Part shown: in pieces, positions 42,020-49,831 of the stretch
How the letters are laid out: every line of letters starts with the position of its first letter
How positions within the stretch are numbered: the first letter of the stretch is position 1
Source: G958296245 sp965262055
GTDB taxonomy: Bacteria; Chloroflexota; Dehalococcoidia; Lucifugimonadales; G958296245
DNA length: 64,000 bases
Direction: 5' to 3'
Assembly: GCA_965262055.1 (NCBI GenBank)
Contig: CBDHEI010000002.1
Location: forward strand, 682,001 to 746,000
Translations under genes and position numbers: made by a program
The notes under the pieces: generated by a model
The model's database searches: none
Seen by the model: only the letters and a program-made list of their open reading frames with translations
What the model was told of the DNA's origin: nothing

Positions 42020-43069
42020 TTGGAGATCGGAATAGGCCTGGACCGCACCCTTGGACTCTCCCTGGCTGACGAGGCCGAGTTGTCGGCGGAGGCGGCCCGG
42101 CTGGGCTACGCTAGCATCTGGACGCCCGAAGGGCCCGGCTACGACTCCTTCCAAATATGCCTGCACCGCTGGACGGCGACCCGCCCCGCTGTGCCGGTCG
42201 GGCTCTCCACGGGCATCTCGGTCTCTCCTGTGGCCCTGCGCACCCCCTTCAGCCTCGCCATGAGCGCCGGCACCGTGAGCGCGCTTACGGACGGCCGCTT
42301 CGTCCTCGGCATCGGCTCCGGCGCCATACACACGCCGGGTGGGAGGCGGCCTTACGCGTTCCCCGATGTGGGCGTCATCACGGCAATGCGCGAGTACGTG
42401 ACCGCCGTGAGGGCGCTAGTCGCTGGCGAGGAGGTCACGCGCGAGGGGCCTGTCTTCACTCTCCACCGCGCCAGCCTCGACATCAGCCCGCCGCCGGCAA
42501 CACCCGTATACCTTGGCGCCCTCGGCCCGCAGATGGTCCGGCTTGCCGGCGAGGTTGCGGACGGCGCGGCCCTGAACTGGTGCACGCCCGATCGGGTGGC
42601 TTGGAGCCGCCGCCGCGTGGCAGAGGGCGCCGAGGCGGCCGGACGCGATCCCGGCGCGGTGAAGCTCGCCGAGTACATCAGGGTATGCGTGGACGACGAC
42701 GTCGAGGCGGCCCGCATAGCCCTTGCCAAAGCTGCGCTCGGCTACGCCATGGGGCCCCGCAGAAGCGCCGGCGAGAAGCCGATGGGCTACAGGGCCCACT
42801 TCGAGCGGATGGGCTTCGCCGCCGAGCTGGCCGAGCTGGACCGCATGCGCGACCGTGGATGCCGCATGGACGAGCTCGCTGCCGCCTGCCCGGAGGAGAT
42901 GCTGCTGCGCGTCGGCTACTTCGGCAAGGCCGAGGGCGCAGCCCAGGCCATACGCCGCCTCGCGGAGGGCTTGGACGTGGCAATCGTGCGCGTCGTTGTG
43001 GCGAGCCCCGGCGTGAGCTCCGTCCTGGCAACCATGCGCGCCGGACGCCCCGGCCTGGTCTGCGCGTAG
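42020..43069 (+). CDS. LLM class flavin-dependent oxidoreductase (luciferase-like monooxygenase family)
   Basis: The 349-residue protein is a TIM-barrel luciferase-like enzyme. Its signatures are LGYASIWTPEGPG, GTVSALTDGRFVLGIGSG and PVYLGALGPQMVRLAGEVADG. It resembles the F420- or FMN-dependent group common in actinobacteria and SAR202. It probably oxidises or reduces an organic substrate with reduced flavin or F420. GGAGGTGA lies before the TTG start. The Ddn-like gene downstream also suggests F420 use. Confidence 0.88.
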   Translation: MEIGIGLDRTLGLSLADEAELSAEAARLGYASIWTPEGPGYDSFQICLHRWTATRPAVPVGLSTGISVSPVALRTPFSLAMSAGTVSALTDGRFVLGIGSGAIHTPGGRRPYAFPDVGVITAMREYVTAVRALVAGEEVTREGPVFTLHRASLDISPPPATPVYLGALGPQMVRLAGEVADGAALNWCTPDRVAWSRRRVAEGAEAAGRDPGAVKLAEYIRVCVDDDVEAARIALAKAALGYAMGPRRSAGEKPMGYRAHFERMGFAAELAELDRMRDRGCRMDELAAACPEEMLLRVGYFGKAEGAAQAIRRLAEGLDVAIVRVVVASPGVSSVLATMRAGRPGLVCA

Positions 43070-43113
43070 GGCTGCGACTACCGCCCTTCGAGTCCCCCTG
43101 CGTCCACAGACCA

Positions 43114-43284
43114 AGCCGTTCAGACTCCTGTGAGGTTCCAAGGGGGAGTCCTGAGGGGTTTTCGCCTCTGGCAGGCGGGTCTGGGGGCGCAGCCCCAGTT
43201 TCCAAGGGTGGGTGGGAACCAGGGACATCTGCCTTATCGGAACTATGCGGGGTGGAGAAGGACCTCACCGGGTCTGAGCACTTA
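43114..43284. mobile_element. MITE-like element, family A, copy 2
   Basis: This copy has GTTCAGACTCCTGTGAGG on the left, the central GGGGGCGCAGCCCC palindrome, and GACCTCACCGGGTCTGA on the right. It matches the 7.7-kb copy in reverse orientation over its length. The ends are more diverged than in the other copies. It lies in the gap between the LLM and Ddn-like genes. Confidence 0.6.
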
Positions 43285-43370
43285 CGTTACCGTGCCAGCG
43301 GTGGAGAAGACCGGTGATTCGACTTATGATGAGGACGCAGTCCACCACCAATTAGGAAAAAGGAGCGACT

Positions 43371-43805
43371 ATGGCCGAATACATACCGTCACCCGCGGAT
43401 TGGGTACGTGAGCAGGTAGAGACTTACGAGGGCAGCAGCGGCACGGAGGGAACTACCCTGCGCGATACCGAGCTGCCCGTCGTCATCGTGACGAACCAGG
43501 GGAACCGGACGGGAGCAATACGCAAGACGCCGCTCATGCGGGTGAAGGACGGGAACAACTACGTGCTGGTAGGCTCGATGGGCGGCGCGCCGAAAAACCC
43601 GGTGTGGGTGTACAACCTTCGAGCGAACGGCAATGTGGAGATCCGGGACGAGACCGAGGTGTGCAAGATGCGGGTCCGTGAGGTCGAGGATGAGGATGAA
43701 CGGGCGCGGCTGTGGGAGCTGGCGGTGGCGGCGTACCCACCCTACGAGGAGTATCAGGACCGGACGACCCGTAGAATCCCGGTGTTCGTTGCGGAGCCGG
43801 TGTAG
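43371..43805 (+). CDS. deazaflavin-dependent nitroreductase family (Ddn-like, DUF385) protein
   Basis: The 144-residue protein has the Ddn/FDORA split-barrel signatures LPVVIVTNQGNRTGAIRKTPLM and YVLVGSMGGAPKNPVWVYNLRAN. The family binds F420H2 and reduces quinones, nitro compounds or unsaturated ketones. AAGGAG lies before the ATG. If the function holds, the organism must make or import F420; no F420 synthesis gene is in the window. Confidence 0.9.
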   Translation: MAEYIPSPADWVREQVETYEGSSGTEGTTLRDTELPVVIVTNQGNRTGAIRKTPLMRVKDGNNYVLVGSMGGAPKNPVWVYNLRANGNVEIRDETEVCKMRVREVEDEDERARLWELAVAAYPPYEEYQDRTTRRIPVFVAEPV

Positions 43806-43854
43806 CGGGGACCGGCTTCACTAGCTGGCGAATAGATCGACCCGCGACTTTGCC

Positions 43855-44202
43855 GTGAGCACGCCTGACCTCCACCTGCAGACTCTGTACTTGCTCGACG
43901 GCGACGGCCGAATCAGCGAGACACGTGAGCCGGAACCAAGTCCAGGTCCGCTGTTCTCGCTCATCAGGGGACGGGTAAGCCGTGCCTGGGCCGTGAGAGC
44001 GGACGTGCCTCAGGACTTAGCTGATGAGCTTGGCGGTCTCGCGAGGCAAGAGCCGCCAGCTTCAGATTTCCGGGATTCTCCCGTGCATGCGGAACGGTAT
44101 GTGTCGCTGGTTAAGGGCAGAGTTGACTCTGGGCCTGCATTCACGTTCCCAGAGGGGCTTGCTCAACCCTACGATACGGTTTTCATTGAGGACATTCCTT
44201 GA
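43855..44202 (+). pseudogene. N-terminal fragment of a GNAT-family acetyltransferase-like protein
   Basis: The 115-residue frame resembles the N-terminal domain of a two-domain GNAT family found in high-GC bacteria, with LHLQTLYLLDGDGRISETREP, RADVPQDLADELGGLARQEPP and GPAFTFPEGL in order. The acetyl-CoA-binding domain is missing; a related frame continues to about 44290 and ends where the IS21 inverted repeat begins. The sequence right of the element belongs to another gene. It is probably a gene broken by the insertion and an adjacent deletion. The family call rests on pattern only. Confidence 0.55.
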
Positions 44203-44384
44203 GGATGACCCGTCGTCTCCTCCCGTGGCATCCCCACCGATTCTTGCTAGGCAGTACCGAGAATCTCATCTGCCGCTTCGTAACCTGTCGATGATCAGGA
44301 CCTATATACCATCGTGATCACGACCTATATACCACCTCGTCAGGTGGGTGACGGCCCCTGGACACCGTGGTATGCGGACTATTA

Positions 44385-45179
44385 TCACCCTGAGGTTTGA
44401 GGGTCAACCACCTTCTTTGCATCCAGTCCGTCTAGCAGAGCCCTGTGGGGTGACAAGCGTTCGCGGTAGCTGGCGCCTTCTATGACGATCTGGTAGCTGG
44501 CGTTGGCGAGCCGGTCGAGGGCGCTGTTGCCGAGGATGGGGTCGTCGAAGAGTCCGAGCCACTCGTCGACAGCCCTGTTGGAGGTGATGACGAAGCTGGC
44601 GGTACGATGCCTGGCGATGACCAGCTCGTAGAGGTCTATGGACTGCTGTTGGGTCATCCTGTGGAGGCCGAGGTCGTCGAGGATGAGCAGGTCCGGGGCG
44701 AGGAAGGAGCGGAAGGTCTTGTCCGTGGAGTGGTCGACCCTGGCCTGAGCCATGGCCCTGAAGAAGTCGTCGGCATGTACGAAGCGGACGGAGTGCCCGG
44801 CTCTGACGGCAGCATATCCGAGGGCCTGAGCGATGAAGCTCTTGCCCACGCCGACCGGTCCGACGAGCAGGACGTGCTCGTTGCGGTCCAGGAACTGGAG
44901 GGAGAATGCGGCGTCGAGGAGTCGTCGGTCGAGTGTGATGGATGCGGACCAGTCGAAGTCTTCGAGGCGGCAGGTCTGCTCGAAGCCGGCCCTCTGGAGG
45001 CGGAGCTCGAGCCGCCTGTGATCTCGGCGGTTGATCTCATCGGTCAGTATGATCTGCAGGAAGGATGCGTAGTCGATCTGATCCCTGCGTGCGAGAGCGA
45101 CTCTCTCCGGCAGGGTGTTGAGCACGGCGCCGAGCTTGAGGCGTTTGAGCAGCGGGGTGAGTTCAGTCGTGGTGGTCAT
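44385..45179 (-). CDS. istB: IS21-family helper ATPase IstB
   Basis: The 264-residue protein has the DnaC/DnaI-like AAA+ ATPase fold. Walker A is GPVGVGKSF, Walker B is LLILDDLGL, and sensor 1 is FVITSNRAVDEW. It chooses the target and stimulates the transposase. Its ATG overlaps the TGA of istA by four bases, giving the translational coupling usual for the family. The start is set by this overlap. Confidence 0.95.
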   Translation of the reverse strand: MTTTTELTPLLKRLKLGAVLNTLPERVALARRDQIDYASFLQIILTDEINRRDHRRLELRLQRAGFEQTCRLEDFDWSASITLDRRLLDAAFSLQFLDRNEHVLLVGPVGVGKSFIAQALGYAAVRAGHSVRFVHADDFFRAMAQARVDHSTDKTFRSFLAPDLLILDDLGLHRMTQQQSIDLYELVIARHRTASFVITSNRAVDEWLGLFDDPILGNSALDRLANASYQIVIEGASYRERLSPHRALLDGLDAKKVVDPQTSG

Positions 45180-46762
45180 GAGCGTTCTCCTTGTGCTGAT
45201 TGAGCGGTGCGGCCGTTGGCACGAGCGAAGACGGCGCCCGGCCTGGCGAATCGACCTGGGGGCATCGGTGGAGGCTCCGGCTGCGTGGCCTCCTGCTCCA
45301 GGCCCTCGACGAGTATGCGCTCGAGACGGCGCACGTCGATCAAGTCTACGGAGAGAGCCCTCCGGCATGCGGCATCGAGACGCTCAGGGGAGTAGCGTTC
45401 TCCCAGGCGTATGAGCTTGTGTCCCTGCCTGAGCTTGGCCCAGGGTAGCGGGCCGTCGAAGAGACGCTCGGCATAGGCCGCGACGGCCGGTCCCTGTGAC
45501 GCCGCGCTGCGCTTGATCTGCTCCGGCGCTCTGAGGGTGTAGGCGCTCAGCTCTGCTGGGTAGTCGTCGGGGTCGGTGGACCTGCCGCCGCGGTCCTGGC
45601 GCGGGTGGACCTTGATCAGCCTTCCCCGGTGGTAGATGCGCACCAGTTTGCTGCCGAGCCGAACCTCCACCTTCTGCCCGGCTGGGCATGTCGCAGAGGG
45701 CACCGAGTAGAGGGCGTACTGGCAGGCTATGTGATGGTCGGGATGCACCTTGGCCGTGCGCCAATCGGTCATCTCGTAGGGCTCTGCGTCCCACTCTCCG
45801 AGCGTGTGGCGCTCCTCCTGGCGGAAGACGGTCAGGGGCTGCCTGCGGGTGGTGCCGTGTATCCTCTGTCCGGCCACCTCCAGGCACCACCGCCTAGCAG
45901 CAGACCTCATGTCCGAGAGGCCGGTGAACTCCCCGCCCTTGAAGAACCGCTCCCGCACGTAGGGCACCCCCCGCTCCACGCGCGGCTTGTCCCGGGGATG
46001 TCGCACCCGCGCCGGGTCTGAGATGAAGCCCCGGTGCTGGGAGTACTCCAGGAAGCCGCGCGTGAGACGGGGATGGAGCGGATCGACACCCGCCACTGCT
46101 GCGGGGAAGTTGTCGATCACCAGGTACTTGGGAACGCCCTCGAAGAAGGCCCAAGCAGCCTCCAACCCCTCGATCACGTCCACGAGCTTCTGGCTGAACG
46201 TCGGCCAGACGAAGCTGTGCCGCGAGTAGGTCAGGACGATGATGAGCGCCCATACCGCACGGCGGCGACCGGTCTCCGGGTCCTCTATCAGGCCCAGACG
46301 ACCGAAGTCCATCTCCGCCACCTCGCCTGGTGCGCTCTCCTCCATCCGCACCGTCGTGGCGCTTCGTCTCTGCCAACCCCGCCGACGGATGAACCGCCCC
46401 ACAGACGCGTACGAGACCTCGCATCCACGAGCCGCAAGCAACTCGTGGATGCGGGTCACCTGCAACCGATCGGCCGTCAGCCACGCGTACACCTGGTCGG
46501 CCCACGGAGCAAGCTTCTCGTCGGTCGGCGTCTCAATCTTCCGAGGGCTGCACAGGGTCAGCCCCACCAGGCGGGTCAGCTGCTCCTCGCTCGGAGCAGG
46601 ACCGTCTCGGGCCAGGCCCGCCTCCACCGCCGCATCGATGTACCTGCGGACTGTCGCGCGAGACAGCCCCGTACCCGTTGCTATCTGCCGCTGGCTCATG
46701 CCCGACTGCCAGCGGCGTACCACTTCTGCTATCTCCACTCTAGACACCTCCCTGTACGCCAT
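45176..46762 (-). CDS. istA: IS21-family transposase IstA
   Basis: The 528-residue protein has an N-terminal helix-turn-helix (QSGMSQRQIATGTGLSRATVRRY). The RNase H-like core has the DDE triad: D in EMDFGRLG, D in LVIDNFPAAV, and E in KPRVERGVPYVRERFF. It is full length with no frameshift. It catalyses strand transfer together with IstB. GGAG lies before the ATG. Confidence 0.95.
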   Translation of the reverse strand: MAYREVSRVEIAEVVRRWQSGMSQRQIATGTGLSRATVRRYIDAAVEAGLARDGPAPSEEQLTRLVGLTLCSPRKIETPTDEKLAPWADQVYAWLTADRLQVTRIHELLAARGCEVSYASVGRFIRRRGWQRRSATTVRMEESAPGEVAEMDFGRLGLIEDPETGRRRAVWALIIVLTYSRHSFVWPTFSQKLVDVIEGLEAAWAFFEGVPKYLVIDNFPAAVAGVDPLHPRLTRGFLEYSQHRGFISDPARVRHPRDKPRVERGVPYVRERFFKGGEFTGLSDMRSAARRWCLEVAGQRIHGTTRRQPLTVFRQEERHTLGEWDAEPYEMTDWRTAKVHPDHHIACQYALYSVPSATCPAGQKVEVRLGSKLVRIYHRGRLIKVHPRQDRGGRSTDPDDYPAELSAYTLRAPEQIKRSAASQGPAVAAYAERLFDGPLPWAKLRQGHKLIRLGERYSPERLDAACRRALSVDLIDVRRLERILVEGLEQEATQPEPPPMPPGRFARPGAVFARANGRTAQSAQGERS

Positions 46763-46840
46763 CGCCGCTCCTTACATCAAGGTTGCAGCTATGGTCGCCA
46801 ATCAGGTGTCCGGGGTGGTCCCCCTCACTGATTAAGTGGT

Positions 46841-47626
46841 CTATAGGTCCTGATTATTTCTCGATCTACCGGTACCTAGCTCTTGATCATTGACATAACC
46901 CTCTCTCGTAACCTCGAACACCTTTTCTTCAAAGCCAAGGTCTCTGATGTAGCCAAGCTGTGCTAGTTCCTCAAGGCCACCGACCCATCGAGCGATTGTT
47001 CTCGATTTCTGATCCGGTATCATTGCCTTGCCGTTTGTGCTAATGGACTGACGACCGTAGGAACGGGTGTGGCTTATCAGACCATCACCCCGAACTGCCT
47101 CTTGCAGAATAGACCTAGCCTCAGATGAGAACTCTGCGATGGGCGATTCTAGCTGCGTCTCTTTAGCAGGTTCTGTTATCTCGTCTCGCCATTCGACATT
47201 CCCCGGCGCGATGGGTAGGGCTTTCACAATGTCCCTTAGCGCCTCCAGCGGTGTCTTCGGTGTCTTCCAGATGTAACGACCCAGAAGTTCCGGTATAGGC
47301 GCTTCGTAGTCGCCAGAGCCATTCAGGCGCAACGTGATGATTGCGAATCTATCCGCCTTTCGCCGTTTAGCCTCTATCGCGTAGTCGATTTCCGTTGCCA
47401 GATAGCCTTCATCCTTGAACGATGGAGTGACGAAGAAAACGACAGCGCATGACGCCTGCATGCCCTGTAGGAGCCCACGTTCCCTGAGGGTACCTGCAGG
47501 CATCGCATCGTCATCGAGCCACGGTTCGTACCCCAACTCCTCCAAGGTCTCCCTGAAGTCGATCACGGTGTCTTTGTCGGAACCCTTGTGGCTTAGGAAG
47601 ATCCTTCTACCGCCATTGATGTCCAT
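46841..47626 (-). CDS. TIR-domain protein, C-terminus altered by the adjacent IS21
   Basis: The 261-residue protein begins with a TIR domain: RIFLSHKGSDKD, EPWLDDDAMPAGTL, and VVFFVTPSFKDEGYLATEIDYAI. E79 in that last segment is the likely catalytic Glu of the NADase type. A C-terminal domain (about 165-250) reads SSEARSILQEAVRGDG...VFEVTREGYV and resembles a winged-helix-like domain seen in bacterial defence proteins. The last few residues and the TAG stop come from the IS21 end. The start is the ATG after GGAGG. The defence role is inferred from the domain. Confidence 0.82.
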   Translation of the reverse strand: MDINGGRRIFLSHKGSDKDTVIDFRETLEELGYEPWLDDDAMPAGTLRERGLLQGMQASCAVVFFVTPSFKDEGYLATEIDYAIEAKRRKADRFAIITLRLNGSGDYEAPIPELLGRYIWKTPKTPLEALRDIVKALPIAPGNVEWRDEITEPAKETQLESPIAEFSSEARSILQEAVRGDGLISHTRSYGRQSISTNGKAMIPDQKSRTIARWVGGLEELAQLGYIRDLGFEEKVFEVTREGYVNDQELGTGRSRNNQDL

Positions 47627-47739
47627 GTAACGCCTCCATCCGTAGCCAGATGTTGTCGCCGTAGGACTCATCTGAACGGCTCAAAGCTCGAAATGATGCC
47701 GCAACGCCTTGAATCCGACTAACTCTTCTGGCTCTATGA

Positions 47740-47745
47740 TATAAT
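47740..47745 (+). promoter_or_regulatory. -10 hexamer (TATAAT) upstream of the zinc-finger gene
   Basis: A perfect TATAAT lies about 70 bp before the ATG at 47817, in an AT-rich intergenic region shared with the divergent TIR gene. No -35 match is seen at 16-18 bp. Confidence 0.35.
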
Positions 47746-47816
47746 CATGATAGCCGAAGTTATTCTGCTTTAAAAGCCTATTTACATCTAATATACATCG
47801 AAAGTGTGCCAGCAAG

Positions 47817-48821
47817 ATGGACGTGATGCCAGAGGGTGGACGACAGCCTTTCCAGGCTATGACACGAGGATCGTTTGCAGCTCTCCTCCGAGTGCCAGAG
47901 GATGGATTCAGCTGGCGTGACTGTCTCGTGGCCTTTGATGGTAAGGGAGTTGGGGAGAACACTACTGGGCCCTGGTTGATTAGACCGGACAGCCTGTACG
48001 TGCGCCAGTATTCACCGCTGGCTGTTCCAGATCTACATAGGCGATTCGCTCGGACTGAACCCACGGATGAGTCTATCCTTGCCTTCGCCAACAAGTACGG
48101 ATTCCTCGGCCATTCTCTAGCTCTCCGTGACCCCGAGCTACAATCACAGACGGTACATTTCGACGAGATTCCAGTTGGTGAATCCTTGGGGTTTTGGCAG
48201 CGCGAGATAGTGCGCATGGCCCGGCTGATGGCTCTATGGGAGTTGGTAAAGGGTGGGTGTCAGCGGGAACTGAGCCACTTGGTCCAGTGGACACCACCAG
48301 GTGAACCGCAACAGGTGCGACTCTATCTCGTGGTCGTAGACGGAAAGATTCGACCTGACCTAGCACAATGCATGCGGCAACGTCCCCGCGAGTTTCGCAA
48401 TTATGTCCGCCAGGACGAGGATCTGGCCGGGCGAATGCACGGGGAAGTAACGGTACTGGCTTACGAGGAGAACGCTAGTGATGTGGATCTACTGGAACGC
48501 TGGAGGCATGGAGACCCAGTAGAGCCAGCTCGTTATTTTGTCCATCGAGAGGTGAACAAACGCCTCAGGGGCCACGTGAGTCCAGCCGTACTACCCTATC
48601 GCAAGGGTGAAATCTACTTCTTTCCAGACTGTCTGCGTGGTGCTCTCTATACCCTCTTCATGTTGGAACTGTCCGGGCGGCAGCGGCCGGCGATGCTGTG
48701 TGCAAGACCGGGATGCGGACGCTATTTTGAGCCCTCGCACGGTCGGCAGCGTTATTGCCATAAACCGTGTCAGCAGTTGGCCTACTACTATCGAAGGAAG
48801 GAGAAGGGACAGACGAACTAA
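47817..48821 (+). CDS. hypothetical protein with C-terminal CGNR-like zinc finger
   Basis: The 334-residue protein ends with CARPGCGRYFEPSHGRQRYC followed by HKPCQQLAYYYRRKEK, four cysteines in a zinc-ribbon/CGNR-like pattern with a basic tail. This suggests nucleic-acid binding. The first 270 residues match no family that I know. The gene diverges from the TIR gene, and both are more AT-rich than the surrounding genes, so they may have arrived together. The start could also be the ATG six bases downstream. Confidence 0.65.
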   Translation: MDVMPEGGRQPFQAMTRGSFAALLRVPEDGFSWRDCLVAFDGKGVGENTTGPWLIRPDSLYVRQYSPLAVPDLHRRFARTEPTDESILAFANKYGFLGHSLALRDPELQSQTVHFDEIPVGESLGFWQREIVRMARLMALWELVKGGCQRELSHLVQWTPPGEPQQVRLYLVVVDGKIRPDLAQCMRQRPREFRNYVRQDEDLAGRMHGEVTVLAYEENASDVDLLERWRHGDPVEPARYFVHREVNKRLRGHVSPAVLPYRKGEIYFFPDCLRGALYTLFMLELSGRQRPAMLCARPGCGRYFEPSHGRQRYCHKPCQQLAYYYRRKEKGQTN

Positions 48822-48964
48822 CGCCTGCTGGCTAGGTTACGTGAGCCTAGTGAGTGCCTGATCCGCCGCCGACACGCTTTGACCATATGAGGGGATTCAT
48901 GTGAGAGTCCTCATAGGGCCCCTAACACCCGCAGTGCAGCACGCGTTGGCCCCTTCGCGGGACC

Positions 48965-49831
48965 CTAGACCGCGTAGGACTCGATCATCTGCTCCACGGT
49001 CTTGGACTTCGCGCTGCGCCCAATCTCCTCGATGCGGGCCTCGAACGGTAACCTCGACTCGTCGCGGTACAGCACCCCCAACGGCACGCCGCCGCTGTTG
49101 GCGACCTCGAAAGCCGACCCGAGGTCTTCGGGGTCGTGTTCGTCCGGGATGTCCCAGGCGAGCGGCGCGATCCCCTTGCGCTTGTTGCCCTTCAGCTGCT
49201 CGTAGGTGTTGTGGTATGTCGTGCAGGGCGACTGCACGTGCACTATGGCGAACCCCGGGTGCTCCATCGCGTCGTAGATCAGGTTCGAGAGGTCCTTGAT
49301 CTTGCTCGATATGGCGGAGGCGACGTACGACACGCCCGCAGTCAGGTACAACCTCAGGGCGTCCAGTCCCTCCTCCGGCTTGCCGTAGGGCGTCGAGCTC
49401 GTGACCATGCCGTAATCGGCCGTGGGCGAACTCTGGCCCTTCGTCAGGCCGTACACGGCGTTGTCCATGATGACGCACGCGACGTTGAGGTTCCTCTTCG
49501 CCTGCGGGGAGATATGCTCCATGCCGATGCTCAGGAAGTCGCCGTCGCCGGCGACCACGACCACGTTCAGGTCGGGGCGCCCCATCTTGACGCCCATAGA
49601 GATGGGCAGGGTCCGCCCGTGCAGCCCGTGGATGCCGTAGGGCTGGGGCCCTTCGAGCAGGTGGACCATGTTGCCCGAGCAGCCTATCCCGGCCACCACC
49701 ACCGTGTTCTCGATGGGTATCTCGGTCTCGATCATCCGCCTCTCGACGGCCTGCTCCAGCGCGCGCCGGACACCGAAGTCACCGCATCCGGGGCACCATT
49801 TGAAGTCGTACTCTGGGTTCTTATCAGTCAT
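48965..49831 (-). CDS. korB: 2-oxoacid:ferredoxin oxidoreductase, beta subunit
   Basis: The 288-residue protein has the TPP/iron-sulfur pattern of the beta subunit: KWCPGCGDFGVRRAL, then GIGCSGN, and the TPP motif VAGDGDFLSIGMEH. It forms the catalytic half of an enzyme that oxidises a 2-oxoacid to acyl-CoA and CO2 with ferredoxin. KorB of the 2-oxoglutarate enzyme is most similar in pattern, but pyruvate or branched-chain specificity cannot be excluded. The ATG overlaps the korA TGA by four bases. Confidence 0.9.
   Translation of the reverse strand: MTDKNPEYDFKWCPGCGDFGVRRALEQAVERRMIETEIPIENTVVVAGIGCSGNMVHLLEGPQPYGIHGLHGRTLPISMGVKMGRPDLNVVVVAGDGDFLSIGMEHISPQAKRNLNVACVIMDNAVYGLTKGQSSPTADYGMVTSSTPYGKPEEGLDALRLYLTAGVSYVASAISSKIKDLSNLIYDAMEHPGFAIVHVQSPCTTYHNTYEQLKGNKRKGIAPLAWDIPDEHDPEDLGSAFEVANSGGVPLGVLYRDESRLPFEARIEEIGRSAKSKTVEQMIESYAV

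Larger units (their letters stand above)
44292..46856 (-). mobile_element. IS21-family insertion sequence
   Basis: The element encodes IstA and IstB and is bounded by inverted ends that share ATCAGGACCTATA-N-ACC: left from about 44294, right inverse up to about 46854. The left end repeats its GACCTATATACCA unit again at 44311-44323, as IS21 elements often do. A TCGAT pentamer flanks it at 44288-44292 and 46861-46865, which may be a target duplication or chance. Both genes are intact, so it may be active. Confidence 0.88.

Noticed and set aside
44288..46865. TCGAT on both sides of the IS21 as a firm target duplication
   Set aside because: The terminal repeats align two to four bases away from the positions this would require, so chance is possible. 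It is mentioned but not used to set the element's ends.
48897..48964. A gene between the zinc-finger gene and korB
   Set aside because: The open frames there are shadows of korB; the gap is only 140 bp and shows no coding pattern.
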